64,000 bases of DNA, taken from Paragordius varius. Its lineage: Eukaryota; Nematomorpha. Where the stretch lies: the NCBI GenBank assembly GCA_964247055.1, contig OZ176058.1, positions 1,984,001 through 2,048,000 of the forward strand. The letters run 5' to 3'. Both the position numbers and the translations under genes were made by a program. The notes under the pieces are model-generated. The model had not been told where the DNA came from, made no database searches, and worked only from the letters and a program-made list of their open reading frames with translations. Below, in pieces: positions 38,201 to 51,700 of this stretch (positions within the stretch are counted from its first letter, which is position 1; each line of letters starts with the position of its first letter).

Positions 38201-39666
38201 AGGATAGTTTTTCGATATTTCCCTTCTTATGAGCTTATAATTTTATTATTTTGTCATGTAAACTTATTTTACCATCGTTTAGTAATTGACTGTGCCACAT
38301 CTAAATAAATTTAAGACAAAAAAGTTAGGGATTAGTAAGAATTATTTGAAAAATTTGAATAGGACATATTTTTCTAATAGCAATGATAAAAATTAGGCAC
38401 CAAATTAATAAATCTATGTTTGTGGAAAGTTTAAATTATATTAAAGGGTTAGATTGAATATTTGTATTTTTGCTTTGATATTTAAACACTTCATTACCTT
38501 TTGAATTCTTTTAGTAAAAATTGACGTCGAAAAACGTTTGATATAATGATTTATATATATACTTTTTTTTAAAATTATGCACAAAAAGCCAAAAAATGCC
38601 TTTAATTTGTCCCAATCTTAATACTTTTTAAGCTATATTCGAAATTTAAATTCGCTCTGGGGTAGAAAACTACCCCATAATAAAATTTTAAAGCTATTTT
38701 TTGTGAAAAAGTGAACAAAAATAGAAATTGGTAACGCACTCAATCATAAATTAAGGAATGATTTGATCTTAATTTTAATTTTTATATTGTTAACCTACTT
38801 TCCCAATATGATCTATACAATAAAAATTTACGGACAAAACGCAGAAAAAGACAACCATATTTCCTCAAACCTTAATTTTTCTTCTATAAGCTATTTAATT
38901 ACGATTGTAAAATATAAAATATATTAGTAATAAATATCTCTATTTTCTTTGCACTATTTAATAATAAGTTATATTCCAAAGAATCAAGAAAAAAGTATTG
39001 TTGTTTTTTAGAATTAAATGTTTGTCTTTATTTACGTTTTGTCGGTATAATTTCAATTTTTACTGTAAATTATATTTTTACACAATCCATATTGGGCTTT
39101 TTAATATCGGGAATTTTTCTTAGAATTTATTGTTGGTTTTTTTATTCTATAAAATATTAGACTGAGGACTAAATTTAATTATATTGAAATTTTTTCAGGA
39201 ATTTCAGAAAGTAGGTTAAGTCTTGTTTTTTAAATGAAATTATAATAAATTTGGTAATTTTTAGATGTTAAATTAAAGCTTTATTAAGACACTTAATAGC
39301 TTTAAATTAAACATAGTTACATCTAAAAACATCTTAATAATTTATATAAATAAAGTAAAATTAAAATATAAATTTAAATAAATTATAAATTTTATAGAAT
39401 AAATCTAAAAAAACTTTACCTAGGGTCGGATGGATTAAAGTATAGCATAATAAAACTGATAAAGACAAAATCTTTAAAAATAACTCTTATAAACATACAT
39501 TGTGAAAAATAAATTTCTCTATCATGTATCTTATATTTGATTTATCTTATATTTTGAAGAGAAAAAAATAAAAATAATTAGATAGATTTACTTTAATAAT
39601 AATTATTAGTATTTATATTACAGTATATCTGTACTTCAGAGTGATGATAGAAAAGAACAAAATTTG

Positions 39667-39707
<41 letters not shown>

Positions 39708-42700
39708 AAGTTTTTGTTTTTTTTTCCCAATTTTTTTAAAATATAAGTGTCCAATATAATTACAGTAAAAATTAGAATTATATGGACAAAACGTGAAAAT
39801 ATAAAGACAAATATTTTTTTCTAAAAGACAGTCTAAATTTTGTTTTTTTTCAATATAACTCATTGTTTAAAATGGCAAAGTGTAAATTAGAGATCTGTAT
39901 TACTAAGACAATCAATTCTATATTTTACAATTTAACTAAAAAGTTTATATATGATAATTAAGGTTTCAAAAACTATGGTCTTCTTTTTTATAAAAATATT
40001 TGTTTTTATATTTTTACGCGTTGTCCGTATAATTATAATTTTTACTGTATTTGTAGTTAATAAAATGAAAAAAAATAGTTAGATTCACTTTTTGGATAAT
40101 TATTTATCTTTATAGTTTTACATTTTGTACTGTACTTCAGAGGTAATGATAAAAAATAACAAATTGATCAATATATTGATTTCTATTATCAAATTTTATT
40201 ATCTTAATTTTTTACTTAACATGTCTCCAATATATAGAATATTTTTCTAAAAAGGTTCATAATGCGGATAATATACCCCTTACAGTAAAAGATATGAGAC
40301 AGGCAAATCCTAATTAAATGACGAAATTTTTAAAAAAACACATATTTTTAATTTGCTTTACAATACAAGTGTATATTTTAATTTATCAAGTTTTAAAAAA
40401 GTAGAGTGGTCTTTTGTAAATACAGTAAAAACTGAAATTATACGGACAAAACGTATATATATAAAGACAAATATTTTTTCCTAAAAGACAGTCATACATT
40501 TTAAATAATGATTTTTTCAACAATATAACTCATTGTTTAAAATGGCAAAGTGTAAATTAGAGATATATATTACTAAGACAATCATTTCTATATTTTACAA
40601 TTGCAACTAAAAAGCTTATATATGAAAGATTATTAAGGTTTTAATAAGTATGGTTTTCTTTTGAATAAAAATTTTTGTCTTTATATTTTTACGTTTGTCC
40701 GTATAGTTTCTTTCTACTATTGCAGTTATAAAAACGAAAAATAATGAGTTAGATTTACTTATTATTTGTCTTTATTACATTTTGTTCTGTACTTTAGAGG
40801 AAATGATAAATATAACAATATTTATCAGTATATAAATTTTTATTGTTAAATTTTATTAAACTTAATTTTTTTATTTAACATGTCTCCAATATAATTAATT
40901 TTTTTAAAAAAAAGGTTCCTAATGCGGATATTTAACCCCTTACTGTAAAAGATATGATACAAGCAAAACCTAAAAATTAAAAGACGAATTTTTTAAAAAA
41001 GACACATATTTTTAATATGCTTTGCAATACAATGTGTTATATTTAAAATTATCAAGTTTAAAAAAAGTAGGTTGGTATTTTGAAAGTAAAAACTTACGGA
41101 CAAAACGTAATAAAGACAAATATTTTTTTCTAAAAGATAGTCATATTTCAAATAATGATTTTTTTCAATATAACTTCATTGTTTAAAATGGCAAAGTGTA
41201 AAATAGAGATATATATAATTAAGACAATCAATTTTATATTTTACAATTGTAACTAAAAAGCTTATATAATGATAATTAAGGTTTTTAAAAGTATGGTTTC
41301 TTTTGAATAATAATATTTGTCTTTATATTTTTACGTTTTGCCCGTATAATTTCAATTTTCACTGTATACTTTGTAGTTAATAAAATGAAAAAAATAGTTA
41401 AATTCTCTTTATGGATAATATTTTGTCTTTATAGGTTTACATTTTGTTCTGTATTTCAGAGGGAATGATAAAAAATAACAAAATTGATGTATATAAAAAT
41501 ATAGCTAATTTAAAAAGCCCATCAACATTCTGTTTTATTATATTTTTTTCTAAAAAGGTTCATATTGCGGATATTTAACCCCTTACAGTAAAAATTATGA
41601 TAACAAAACCTAAAACCAAAAAAACGACCATTTTTTTAAAAAAGACACATATTTTTAATATGCTTTGCAATACAATGTGTTATATTTTAATTTATCAATT
41701 TTTAAAAAAGTAGTCTTTTGAAAATACAGTAAAAACTGAAATTATACGGACAAAACGTAAAAATTTAATAAGGCAGTCTTAATTTTTTAATAAAATGTTT
41801 TTTTTCTATATAACTCATTGTTTAAAATGGCAAAGTGTACTATGTTTGCTTTTATATAAAAATATTTGTCTTTATATTTTCACGTTTTGTCCGTATAATT
41901 TTAATTTTTACTTTAAAACATTTTTCTTATAAAAATTTCATAATTTTAAATTAAAAGACTTACGTCCACTACGTTCTTGAGGTGTTCCATCAACAACTTG
42001 CCAACCGCCATAACCCTTGGGTAAATCTGGTCGAGTCATCCAACACTCATTCCAAACATGAAAATTCCTAAAATGTAATAATGTAAAGTATAACATTTTT
42101 CAGTCAATCGTAAAATTTTTTTAATCAACAGCATAACATTTTTTCAGTCAAAAGCATTAATTTTTCGACTAAACACAATATTTTTTACAAATGCATCATT
42201 TTTTCGACTAAGCAACATTTTTTCAATCAAAGACAACATCTGTCACTCAAAAGCATAACATTTTTTCAGTCAAAAGCATCATTTTTTCGACTAAACGCAA
42301 CATTTTTTAAGTAAAGACAAACAACTGAAAAAATGTTGCGTTAGCTTTAAAAAATTTGGCGTTTGGATGAAAAAATGTTGCTTCTAACCGAAAAAATGGT
42401 ATATAACAAAAAATTTAGGTTTTTGCGAAGAAATAAAAAAGCGTCTTTTAAAGCTTATGGATAACTTAGTAAGTTATTTAATTATAAAGTAGGAATGTGT
42501 ATTATTATAAGGTATTTATAAAAATGTGAAGTTTTTGTGGAAAACAAATAGTTTTTGATTATTCCCGGATTTTGGCATTGTAAAAACTCTAGAGAGTGCC
42601 CTACAAAATTTATTGAAATCTTTAATTGAAAAAAAGAAATGTCGTATTAATATGAAAAAAAAATATTTTTACAACAATTTGTAAATTATGAAATAGATAT

Positions 42701-45700
42701 TTTCTTAAAATTGGTTAAGGTTAATTCTGAAAATGATAATCATTTAATCAAAATAAACTGTAAAAAAACTTTTCACGAAACAAAAGTGAACAGCGATTGC
42801 TATTGACGAAGAGTTTATCATATTACTTTATATTTTGTGTTCCAATTTTAGAAGTTTAAATTTTAGTTAAATTTTCATTATAATTGTTAATCAGTTTTCG
42901 TTTAAATTAACATTATTTAACGTGATTATTTGTAAAAATTGATTTTAAGACAAATAATTTTTTTCAAAAGAAGCTATATATTTTAAAACTTTGTTTTTAA
43001 TATATAACTTATTGTTTTTAATTGCAAAATAAAATAGAATTATATAAAATTAGTAACATAATTAATTGTGTTTACAATTGTTATTAAATCTATATGGGAA
43101 AAATTAACGTTTAAAACAGTAAGGTTGTCTTTTTTTAAAAGATTATTTGTCTAGTTTTTACGTTTGGTGACGGTATATTTTTAATTTTTACTGTAATTTT
43201 TGCCATTAATCAAGTTTAAATATGAAAACGCGGACTTTAAAACCGAAGCAGTTTTTGATTTGACATATGCCTTAAAATTTGGCTTAAATTAGATTATTTT
43301 TATTCAACTGGTTTTTTGGTTTAACTTCCTTTTTTAATTCATGGATATTATAATAATATTTTTTTTCATTAAAATGGAATATATATCCGCAAAAGACAAG
43401 CATATATATAATGCCCAGCAAATATTTATTGTATACTTACCATGAAATTTTAAATTTATAATTAATTTTTAAATTAATAATTAATAATGTTAACAATGTA
43501 TGATAGTTCTTATAAAAATTTTCTATAAAGTTAAAAAAATTATTTTAAATTATTTTGCATATATTTTTGACTACAGAAACGGTTTAGATTCCTTGGAATA
43601 TGGAAATTTATCATACTCGTGTCATCTAGGACACTATAAATTGTCAGATTAAACAAAAATAATTAAAATAAAAAAATAAATAAATATTTAAAGTTAAAAG
43701 AGTTTAATAAATTTTATGCATACCATACACTATCCATACTGTATTCATAGAGCGTTTCCTTGTTTTCGTCAAAAACATCATCAATACATAAATTGGCATT
43801 TGTATCGTGGGCACTGTAGAAATTCGTTACAGTTCTGCAAGGAATACCCAGGGTTCTCAACACTATATTTTTCAAAAGGAAAATTAATTTTATAAAAAGT
43901 TTTTAAAAGTTTTAAAAACTTTTAAATCCATAATGCTCAAACGAAGGATTATCATAAGTTAGACATTTTTTACAGTTCTGCAAGGAATACCTAGGGTTCT
44001 CAATACTATTTTAAAGAAAGGGGGAAATATTTTTTTAAAAGTTTTTAAAACTTTTTGAAAACTTTTAAATCCGTATTAAGCTCAAAAAGCGTAGGAGATT
44101 ATCATAAGTTAAAAATTTGTTACAGTTCTGCAAGGAATACCCAGAGTTCTCAATACCATATTTTAAAAGAAAGGGGGAAATTAATTTTTAAAAGTTTTTA
44201 TAAAGCTTATAAAAAACTAGCTCAAAAAGCGTAGATTTATAATAAATAAATTTGTTGTTTTACAAGGAATACCCAGGGTTCTCAATACTATATTTTGAAA
44301 GAAAGGGGGAAATTAATTTTATAAAAGTTAAAAAGTTTATATTATGTTGAAAAGCATAGTATCATAAGTTAGACATTTTTTTCAGTTCTGCAAGGAACAT
44401 CTAAGGTTCTCAATACTATATTTTGAGGGAAAAGGGAAAATAATTTTTTAAAAGTTTTTACAAAGTTTATGTTATGTTGAATCCTTAATAAGCTCAAAAA
44501 GCGTAGGATTATAAATTAAAAATTTGTTCAGTTCTGCAAGGAATTTCCAAGGTTCTCAAAACTATATTTTGAAAGAAAAAGGGAAATTAATTTTTTAAAA
44601 GTTTTTAAAAAGTTTATGTTATGTTCCTTAATAAGCTCAAAAAGCGTAGGATTATCATAAATTAGAAATTTGTTACAGTTCTGCAAGGAATATCCAGAGT
44701 TCTCAATACTATATTTTGAAAGAAAAAGGAAAATAATTTTTTTTTAAAGTTTTAAAAAAGTTTATGTCATGTTAAATCTATAATAAGCTCAAAAGTGTAG
44801 GATTATAATAAGATAGAAATTTTTTACAGTTCTGCAAGGAATACCCAGGGTTCTCAATACTATATTTTAAAAGAAAATGGGAAATTAATTTTTTAAAGTA
44901 CAAAGTTTATGTTATGTTAAATCCTTAATAAGCATAAGAAGTGTAGAATTATCATACCAGGGTTTTCTTAAAACTTACGAATTTAATTTAAAATATTTTA
45001 CCAGAGTCAAAGTTTATAAATATATTTGCTTTATTTAAACTTAATAAAATGCGCAAATAATATATCTATGAATCATCGGTTAAATGTAGAAATTCCTTAC
45101 AGTTCTGCAAGAAATACCGGTTCTTAAAACTAATTATATCAAGAAATACATATATACAGTAAAAATTGGAATTACAGACATATTTTATTACAAAAAAACC
45201 TACGCTCTACTCTTTTACTTATTTGTTTAGAACACAACTCATTAGTAAATAGCAAAGTATGAAATAGAAATGTATATTGTTCACACAATCAATTTATGTA
45301 TTTTATAATTGGGAATAATCAATGTTAAAAAATATATTATCCTTTAGAAATAAATATTTGTCCTGATATTTTTACGTTTTGCCGTATAACTTCCATCTGT
45401 AATCGATCTATAGTTTTAGGTGATAATTTTTTTTGCAAGTTATGGAACAAACCCAAACGTAGTTATTGTTTATAATTTAAACAATAATACAGTGATTTTA
45501 AAAAAAATTACCTAAAGTAAAATATTGTATTGTGCAAACGAAAATTTATACCATATGCTATTAAATATACCCTTTTTTAATTTCTTCATAAAATATATCA
45601 TCCAAAACACATGTATTACTTACTTATAGTTAGTACACCAGTAAAAACCCAACACTGCCCAAATTTAATTTATTAATACAACTCATTGTTTAAAGTGGCA

Positions 45701-48700
45701 AGTGGTGTGAAATAGAGATATATATATCACTAACACAATAAATTTTATATTTTACAATTGTAACTAAATAGCTTATATAGAGGAAAATTTAAGGTTTAAA
45801 AAAAGTATGGTTGTCTTTATATTTTTACGTTTTGTCCGTATAATTTAAATTATATTACTTACTTGTAGTTAGTACACCAGCAAAAACCCAACACTGCCCA
45901 AATTTAACACTATCGCGTGTCGCATAAAATTTTTGTAGGATTTGAACTGAGCCTTGCCAATCTAGGGGATTTGTACCTCCCGTATAATCTTTCCAGGAAC
46001 CTACGAGAATCCCGCGGTCTCCATCAGCCGAATTTACCTTTTATTTAATGAATATCAAAATAAAATTTTTAGGTATTTAAATATTTTTTTGTATAAAATT
46101 TTGAATATTTTTATTTTCTAGGTGTAATATAAAGTATTATTGTGTAATATAAAGTTTTGAAAATATATGTTCGTGACAACCATTGCCCCAACTTAAATCA
46201 AGAATTTTTTTTATGTATTTTCTAAAATCTTGAAAAAATTTATGGTTATGTTGTTGCTTTTAATCTTTAAAACATATATAATGAGTAAATTTGTAAAGAA
46301 ATTGGATTGAAATATTTATCAAAAACTTTTTTTAAAATATTTAGCGTTTATTTAAACCATATTTTGCGTAACTTTAAACTTAGGGTTTCCAACATTCCAT
46401 TTAAATACAATATATTTTCCAATTTCCCTAAATTTAATTTAAATTTACAAAACATTTTTTGAAAAAATTTTCCAGCCGTCACAAAGCATCAAAGGCGAGC
46501 TGGCCGTGTGTTAAAATCTATAGTAAGTAAATTTAAGCTTAAAATACATTTTATATAAATTTAAGTGTTACCAGTATGATTTAGAATTATCTTTCGTTAT
46601 TGCCAAAGTATTACATATAAATTATCGCATAAATATTACTTCATATTAAAGCATAATTTTTAATATATCCGATATTTGAAAAAGTTTGAAAAGTTTTTTT
46701 TATTTAAAAATTCAATTTTAAATTTAAAAATATTTAATGCAAAAATTACAATGGCAGATATGGAACGCACAACTTCAATCGGATTATTTCGCAACTCATG
46801 AGGCATTCGTGTTAAATCCAGCGCAAACATTACGGCATTTAATATATTTTCTTCATACTAAATCGTAAAATAAAAAATATTTAAAAAAATATTTAATTTA
46901 AATCATAAACACTACCTTTTCACTTGTTCGTACTAGTTTACCTTTGGGTAATGTGACCAGATATTTTGAACTTTGACTCAGTACAAAATCAAAACATACT
47001 ATGCCTGTTTTTGCACCATTGGTGTGGTGTGTTATTATACACAGTTTCCACAAAAAATATCCTGATGAAATATACATATTCTGATACGAAAATATAAGGT
47101 GCTTTTGGTTTTAACCTTTATGAGTTATTATAAAAAGTTATTTACCATTTTGTTGTAGGTGATCCTTATAAAATTGCAATAGGTGCGCAATTTTTTTTAT
47201 ATTTTTCGGTGGAGACTGAATGCTTTATTTCAAAAAAATTCACTAAAATATAACAAACTACATATAAAAACAAAACAATATTTTTAAAAATTTTAAATTT
47301 TAAGATGTGAGCTCTGAAAATCCCAATTTTTTTGGTTCTTTTATAATGGACTGTTCTCTTAAAATAAACGCGAAAATTCCCACATCTGTTAATCTAAATT
47401 TTGATATCAACTAAATATATTTTTTAAAATATGCATACTTTAAAAAAAATTTAACATATTTTTGTTAAAGCATACTTCATATTATTTTGAGCATGATGGA
47501 AACGATATAAACGGTTGATTTATAACACTTTAGATAAATAATTTGATAATGTTAAACATATTTCTCTCTCAGAAATTTGATTTAAATATCGTTTGTTTTC
47601 AAGGTTCAATAAAGAAATGTTTTTTACAAAAATTTACCAAAATTTGCAACAAATTTTTAAATTAAAATTCTGAATGTTTAACGTCATCAAATTATTTAGA
47701 AAAAGGGTTGCATTTAAACCGTTATACCGTTTCCATCATGCTTCAAAATCGTTAGAAACTCTTCAACAAAATATCTCCAATTTGTTTATGCTAAAAAATA
47801 AGAAAACTAATAAGAATAAAGATTAGGAAAAAATAAGTATATCATACCTCCCAACTAATGAGTTAAAACATACAAAACTCTAAATTTTTATAAGAAAAAA
47901 AGGTTATTTTGAAATCATATGCTTATTTCTTATATAATATGTTACGAGAATAACAATTTTCTATATAATAATCTGTTTAACAATTATAACAAAATATGAA
48001 CTTTTAACTTGATCAAACCATTAAAATAACATATTGTTAATTTTAAATTTTAGGGCACCTCTTTTTGCGAAAGCCCTGAGTGAAAGAAGCAATTAGCCCG
48101 AATATCACGGTGGAGTCCGAGATTTAAAGTTTCGCCACTGCCTGAAAGGCTGCAATCATAAGCGGTTTCGATTTAAAATCCAATTTTATGTATAATACGA
48201 GCAGAAAATAAAATATTAACCAATTAAAAATAGACCAATCTTAGTTTTTTACCGCAAAATGAACCATTACTTTACAAATTATGGGATTATTTTTAAAGAG
48301 GTTACTATATCAAATTCTAAAATAATTTTTTTGAATAAACAAAAGGTAATTATATAAAATAATTTTTTTAATTTCAAAAAGCAGTACAAAACTGGGCGCA
48401 GTACAGTCGCAATTTTTTTTTGAAAATCCAGTATTGTACTGCGAAAAACAGCCTATCTGGTCACATTACTTTTGGGGTAGTTTTATATTTTAGATCTCAA
48501 TTTTGTAAAATTACATTTTATAAGTTATTTATGTTGAAATTTTATTATTAAACATTGTTCTCATGTATAGGATAAAAAAGCTTATAGTTTTTGCAATTTT
48601 GTAGACTTCTAGAGTCTAAAATTGGGACAGCTTTAAAACACGATTGAAATAAACAGCTGATATTATAATCAAAATATATCAAGTTTTTGCTGATAAAATG

Positions 48701-51700
48701 TAGAATGAAAGCCTTTCAAAATTAATTATTCACATTTTATGACCATAATATACATTTATTTTTGTTGCATTAGCAATTTTAATTAAAAATGGCGATGAGT
48801 TTATTATAATTTTACATTTTTATAATACGAAAAGACTAAAAAAGCATATTTCGGCTTAATACTTTAAATACTTTTGACATATTCGAATTTCAAATCGCTT
48901 TAGGAAATAAAACCCCAAAATGTCATGAACTGTTAATAAATGTTTTTTTCTTTAAGATTAACTCAAACAACTTTAAAGACATACACACATTTTTAAATTT
49001 AAAATTAAAAATATTTTTCAAGTAGTGATTTAGATAAAATAATCTCTAACCATGCCATAATTCCACATGCGTGAACTAATTTTTTTGGCAGTTCCGTTCC
49101 AGACTTTTCCAACGTCACGTGTTACGGCCTCTTGTCTCCACTCTTCATCCTCGAGGTATACGGAATCCACTGAATAAAAATATTTTTTATAAAATTTCTG
49201 ACATAAAATATGTATATATATCAAATTTTATAAAATTTTTGACATAAATCCAAATATAAAAGTATGTTTTTACGGTAAAAATTGAAATTATACGGATAAA
49301 AAGTAAATATAAAGATAATTTTTTTTCAAAAGACAGCTGAATTTTTTAAACATTGATTGAATGGTGTTTTTACCAATATACAACTCCAATTTTTTATACT
49401 TTGCAATTTTACACAATGAATATATAAGTTTTAAAAAGGATGGTTGTCTTTTTTAAAAAAAATCGCCTTCATATTTTACGTTTTGTCCGTAAATTTTAAT
49501 TTTTTTTGTATATATATTTGTTAGTTTGTTAACGGTAAAAACGGTTTTTAAACCATAAAAAGTGTAACATTTTCATAAATTGTTGTGATGCGCCTTTTTA
49601 TTCAATATTTTTTTCGTTTTTTGCAAAATTAAATTATTAAATTTCAGAAACTCATTTATTTATATATATTTTTACTATAATCGAGAGTTTGTCAGTATAG
49701 AAATATTAATATACTATTTTAGGCAAATTAATATGAATTATTCAATCTTATGTCTTATAACAATATATTTCGACTTTTGAATATATTAGGACTTAAAAAT
49801 TTTCAAAAGCTCAAGTATTACTTATCAATTAAAAATACTATTTGGGCACCTATTTCGAATCAAGATTATTTACAGTAACTTTGACTTTTTAAAAATTTTG
49901 GTAAAACTTATCAACTAAATGTATATAGCTAAAAACCCTCTAAAATCTGGACTTACATTTACACCAAGGGTTAAACAAGACGAAAATTGGTTTTTGAATT
50001 TTGAAAGATGTTGTTGTTTGGATCCGATTATCCTCGGGGACAAATGTATCCCGATCAGCTGATGAAACGATAAATTCAAGTCTCCACACTCCTACATGGG
50101 CATTTGGGGAAGCGATTACTTCAAGCCATAATCTATTTCCTAAAAAATTAATTACCATTTATAGTTTGAATTCACCCTTTAACAATTCAAATTCACCTTC
50201 CTTAAACAATTCAATCACCCTTTAATAATTCAATCCTCGAGCAATCCAAATTTACCCTTTAATAATATGAAATCACCCTCGAACAATTGATATTCACCCT
50301 ATAATTTAAAACCAAACTCGAACAATCAAATTCATTCTTGGGAAATTCAAATTCACCCTTGAACAATTCAAATTCACCCTCGAACAATACAAATTTACCC
50401 TTGAACAATTTAAATTCACCTCTTTGAACAATTCAAATCACCCTTGAACATTTCAAATTCACCCTTAAAACTATTCATATTCACCCTTTAACAATTCAAA
50501 TTCACCCTCGAAAAATTTAACCCTAAAAATAAATTATGTGTCTTCGCACTAATATAACTCATTATTTATATATATCTTTATGGCATAGTTTATTTTTTTC
50601 AAGATATATAGAATATAGGTAATTTTTAATCTTATAAATCATATAATTTATTTAATGGTAAATTTGAATTGTTCGAAAGTGAATTTGAATTGTTCGAGGA
50701 TGAATTTGAATTGTAAATGGTATAAAATAACATTAAACGGGAATCATAATTTAATTCCAAAAAATCGAAATTGTAATAAAATTGAAAATTTTTTATTTAA
50801 ATATGACAGACTATCTTTTTTAAATTGCTAATACATTAGTATCAAAACAAAACGTAAAAATCTAAAATACAAAAATTTTTCTTAAGGTAAATTATATTGA
50901 TTATTAAAAATGGTCCCTAAAAGGGGTTTCTAGCTTTACTACATTGGCATATTTATGTATGTTTATTAATTATAAATTTTTGTTTTACCATTCGTTATTA
51001 AAGCTTCAAATCTATCTACTATTTATCATATTTTTTACATAGTTTCTAAATCTTTTATGCGATAAAATTATTTTTCTCAAATAATATGTTACCTAGCCTC
51101 TAATTCAGGGGCCCTCACAGATAGTCTTTGGCCCATCAAAAATTTGGAAAATTATAATTTGCAAAAATTTGCTCACAAAATCTTAATAAATTATATTTCT
51201 TCAATAAATTTTTTGATTATCAATTAGTTGGCAACATACAAGAAAACATTGTTAAAATGTGTTTTGTTTTCATTTTACAGTCTTATATTTGAAATACCTA
51301 ATAAATGATTTATAAATGCCCATATATGCCATTTACTGTTCAAATTGACCCTTAAACAATTCACAATTCACCCTATATATGTTTTCGAACTAATATAACT
51401 CATTTATTAATATGAAATACATCTTTATGGCATAGTGTATTGTTTTTTCAGTATTATTTTAATTTAAAACAAAATTTTTATTTTTTAAAAATTTTTATAA
51501 AAATATAAAATCTTAAATAACATATATTTTATTTGAGGGTATAAATTGTTCGAGGGTGAATTTCAATTAATGGTATATTTTCAATTCTCGGCCCTCCGTT
51601 ATAGTAGTCAAAAATGCGGCCTGCGAAGCCAGTTTTGGACATTTTTTTAACATTAGTTGTTTTTGAATAAAAAAATAATTTTAAAGAAATTTTATAAAAT

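Larger units (their letters stand above)
37301..38425. repeat. Tandem copies of the exon 11 acceptor edge
   Basis: Copies near 37587, 37796, 38085, 38262 and 38375 lie upstream of exon 11. The first two keep acceptor, reading frame and a GT at the same place; the outer ones carry stops. Confidence 0.88.
39763..41727. repeat. ~650-bp triplication containing family A MITEs
   Basis: Three head-to-tail units start near 39763, 40423 and 41085. Each has a family A copy followed by GTCTCCAATATA, AGGTTCATAATGCGGATA, ACCCCTTACAGTAAAA and ACACATATTTTTAATATGC blocks; a fourth partial MITE follows at 41728. Confidence 0.82.

Noticed and set aside
49940-49956. Read-through of exon 5 (CKSRF tail)
   Set aside because: The family motif FNPWC ends just before the strong GTAAGT donor, and exon 6 continues it in phase.
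50001-50225. 74-aa plus-strand frame
   Set aside because: Antisense of transglutaminase exon 5 running into family B arm units.
28668-50725. Regular ~21-base units resembling a CRISPR array
   Set aside because: Units are head-to-tail without spacers and form inverted transposon arms in a eukaryotic intron.
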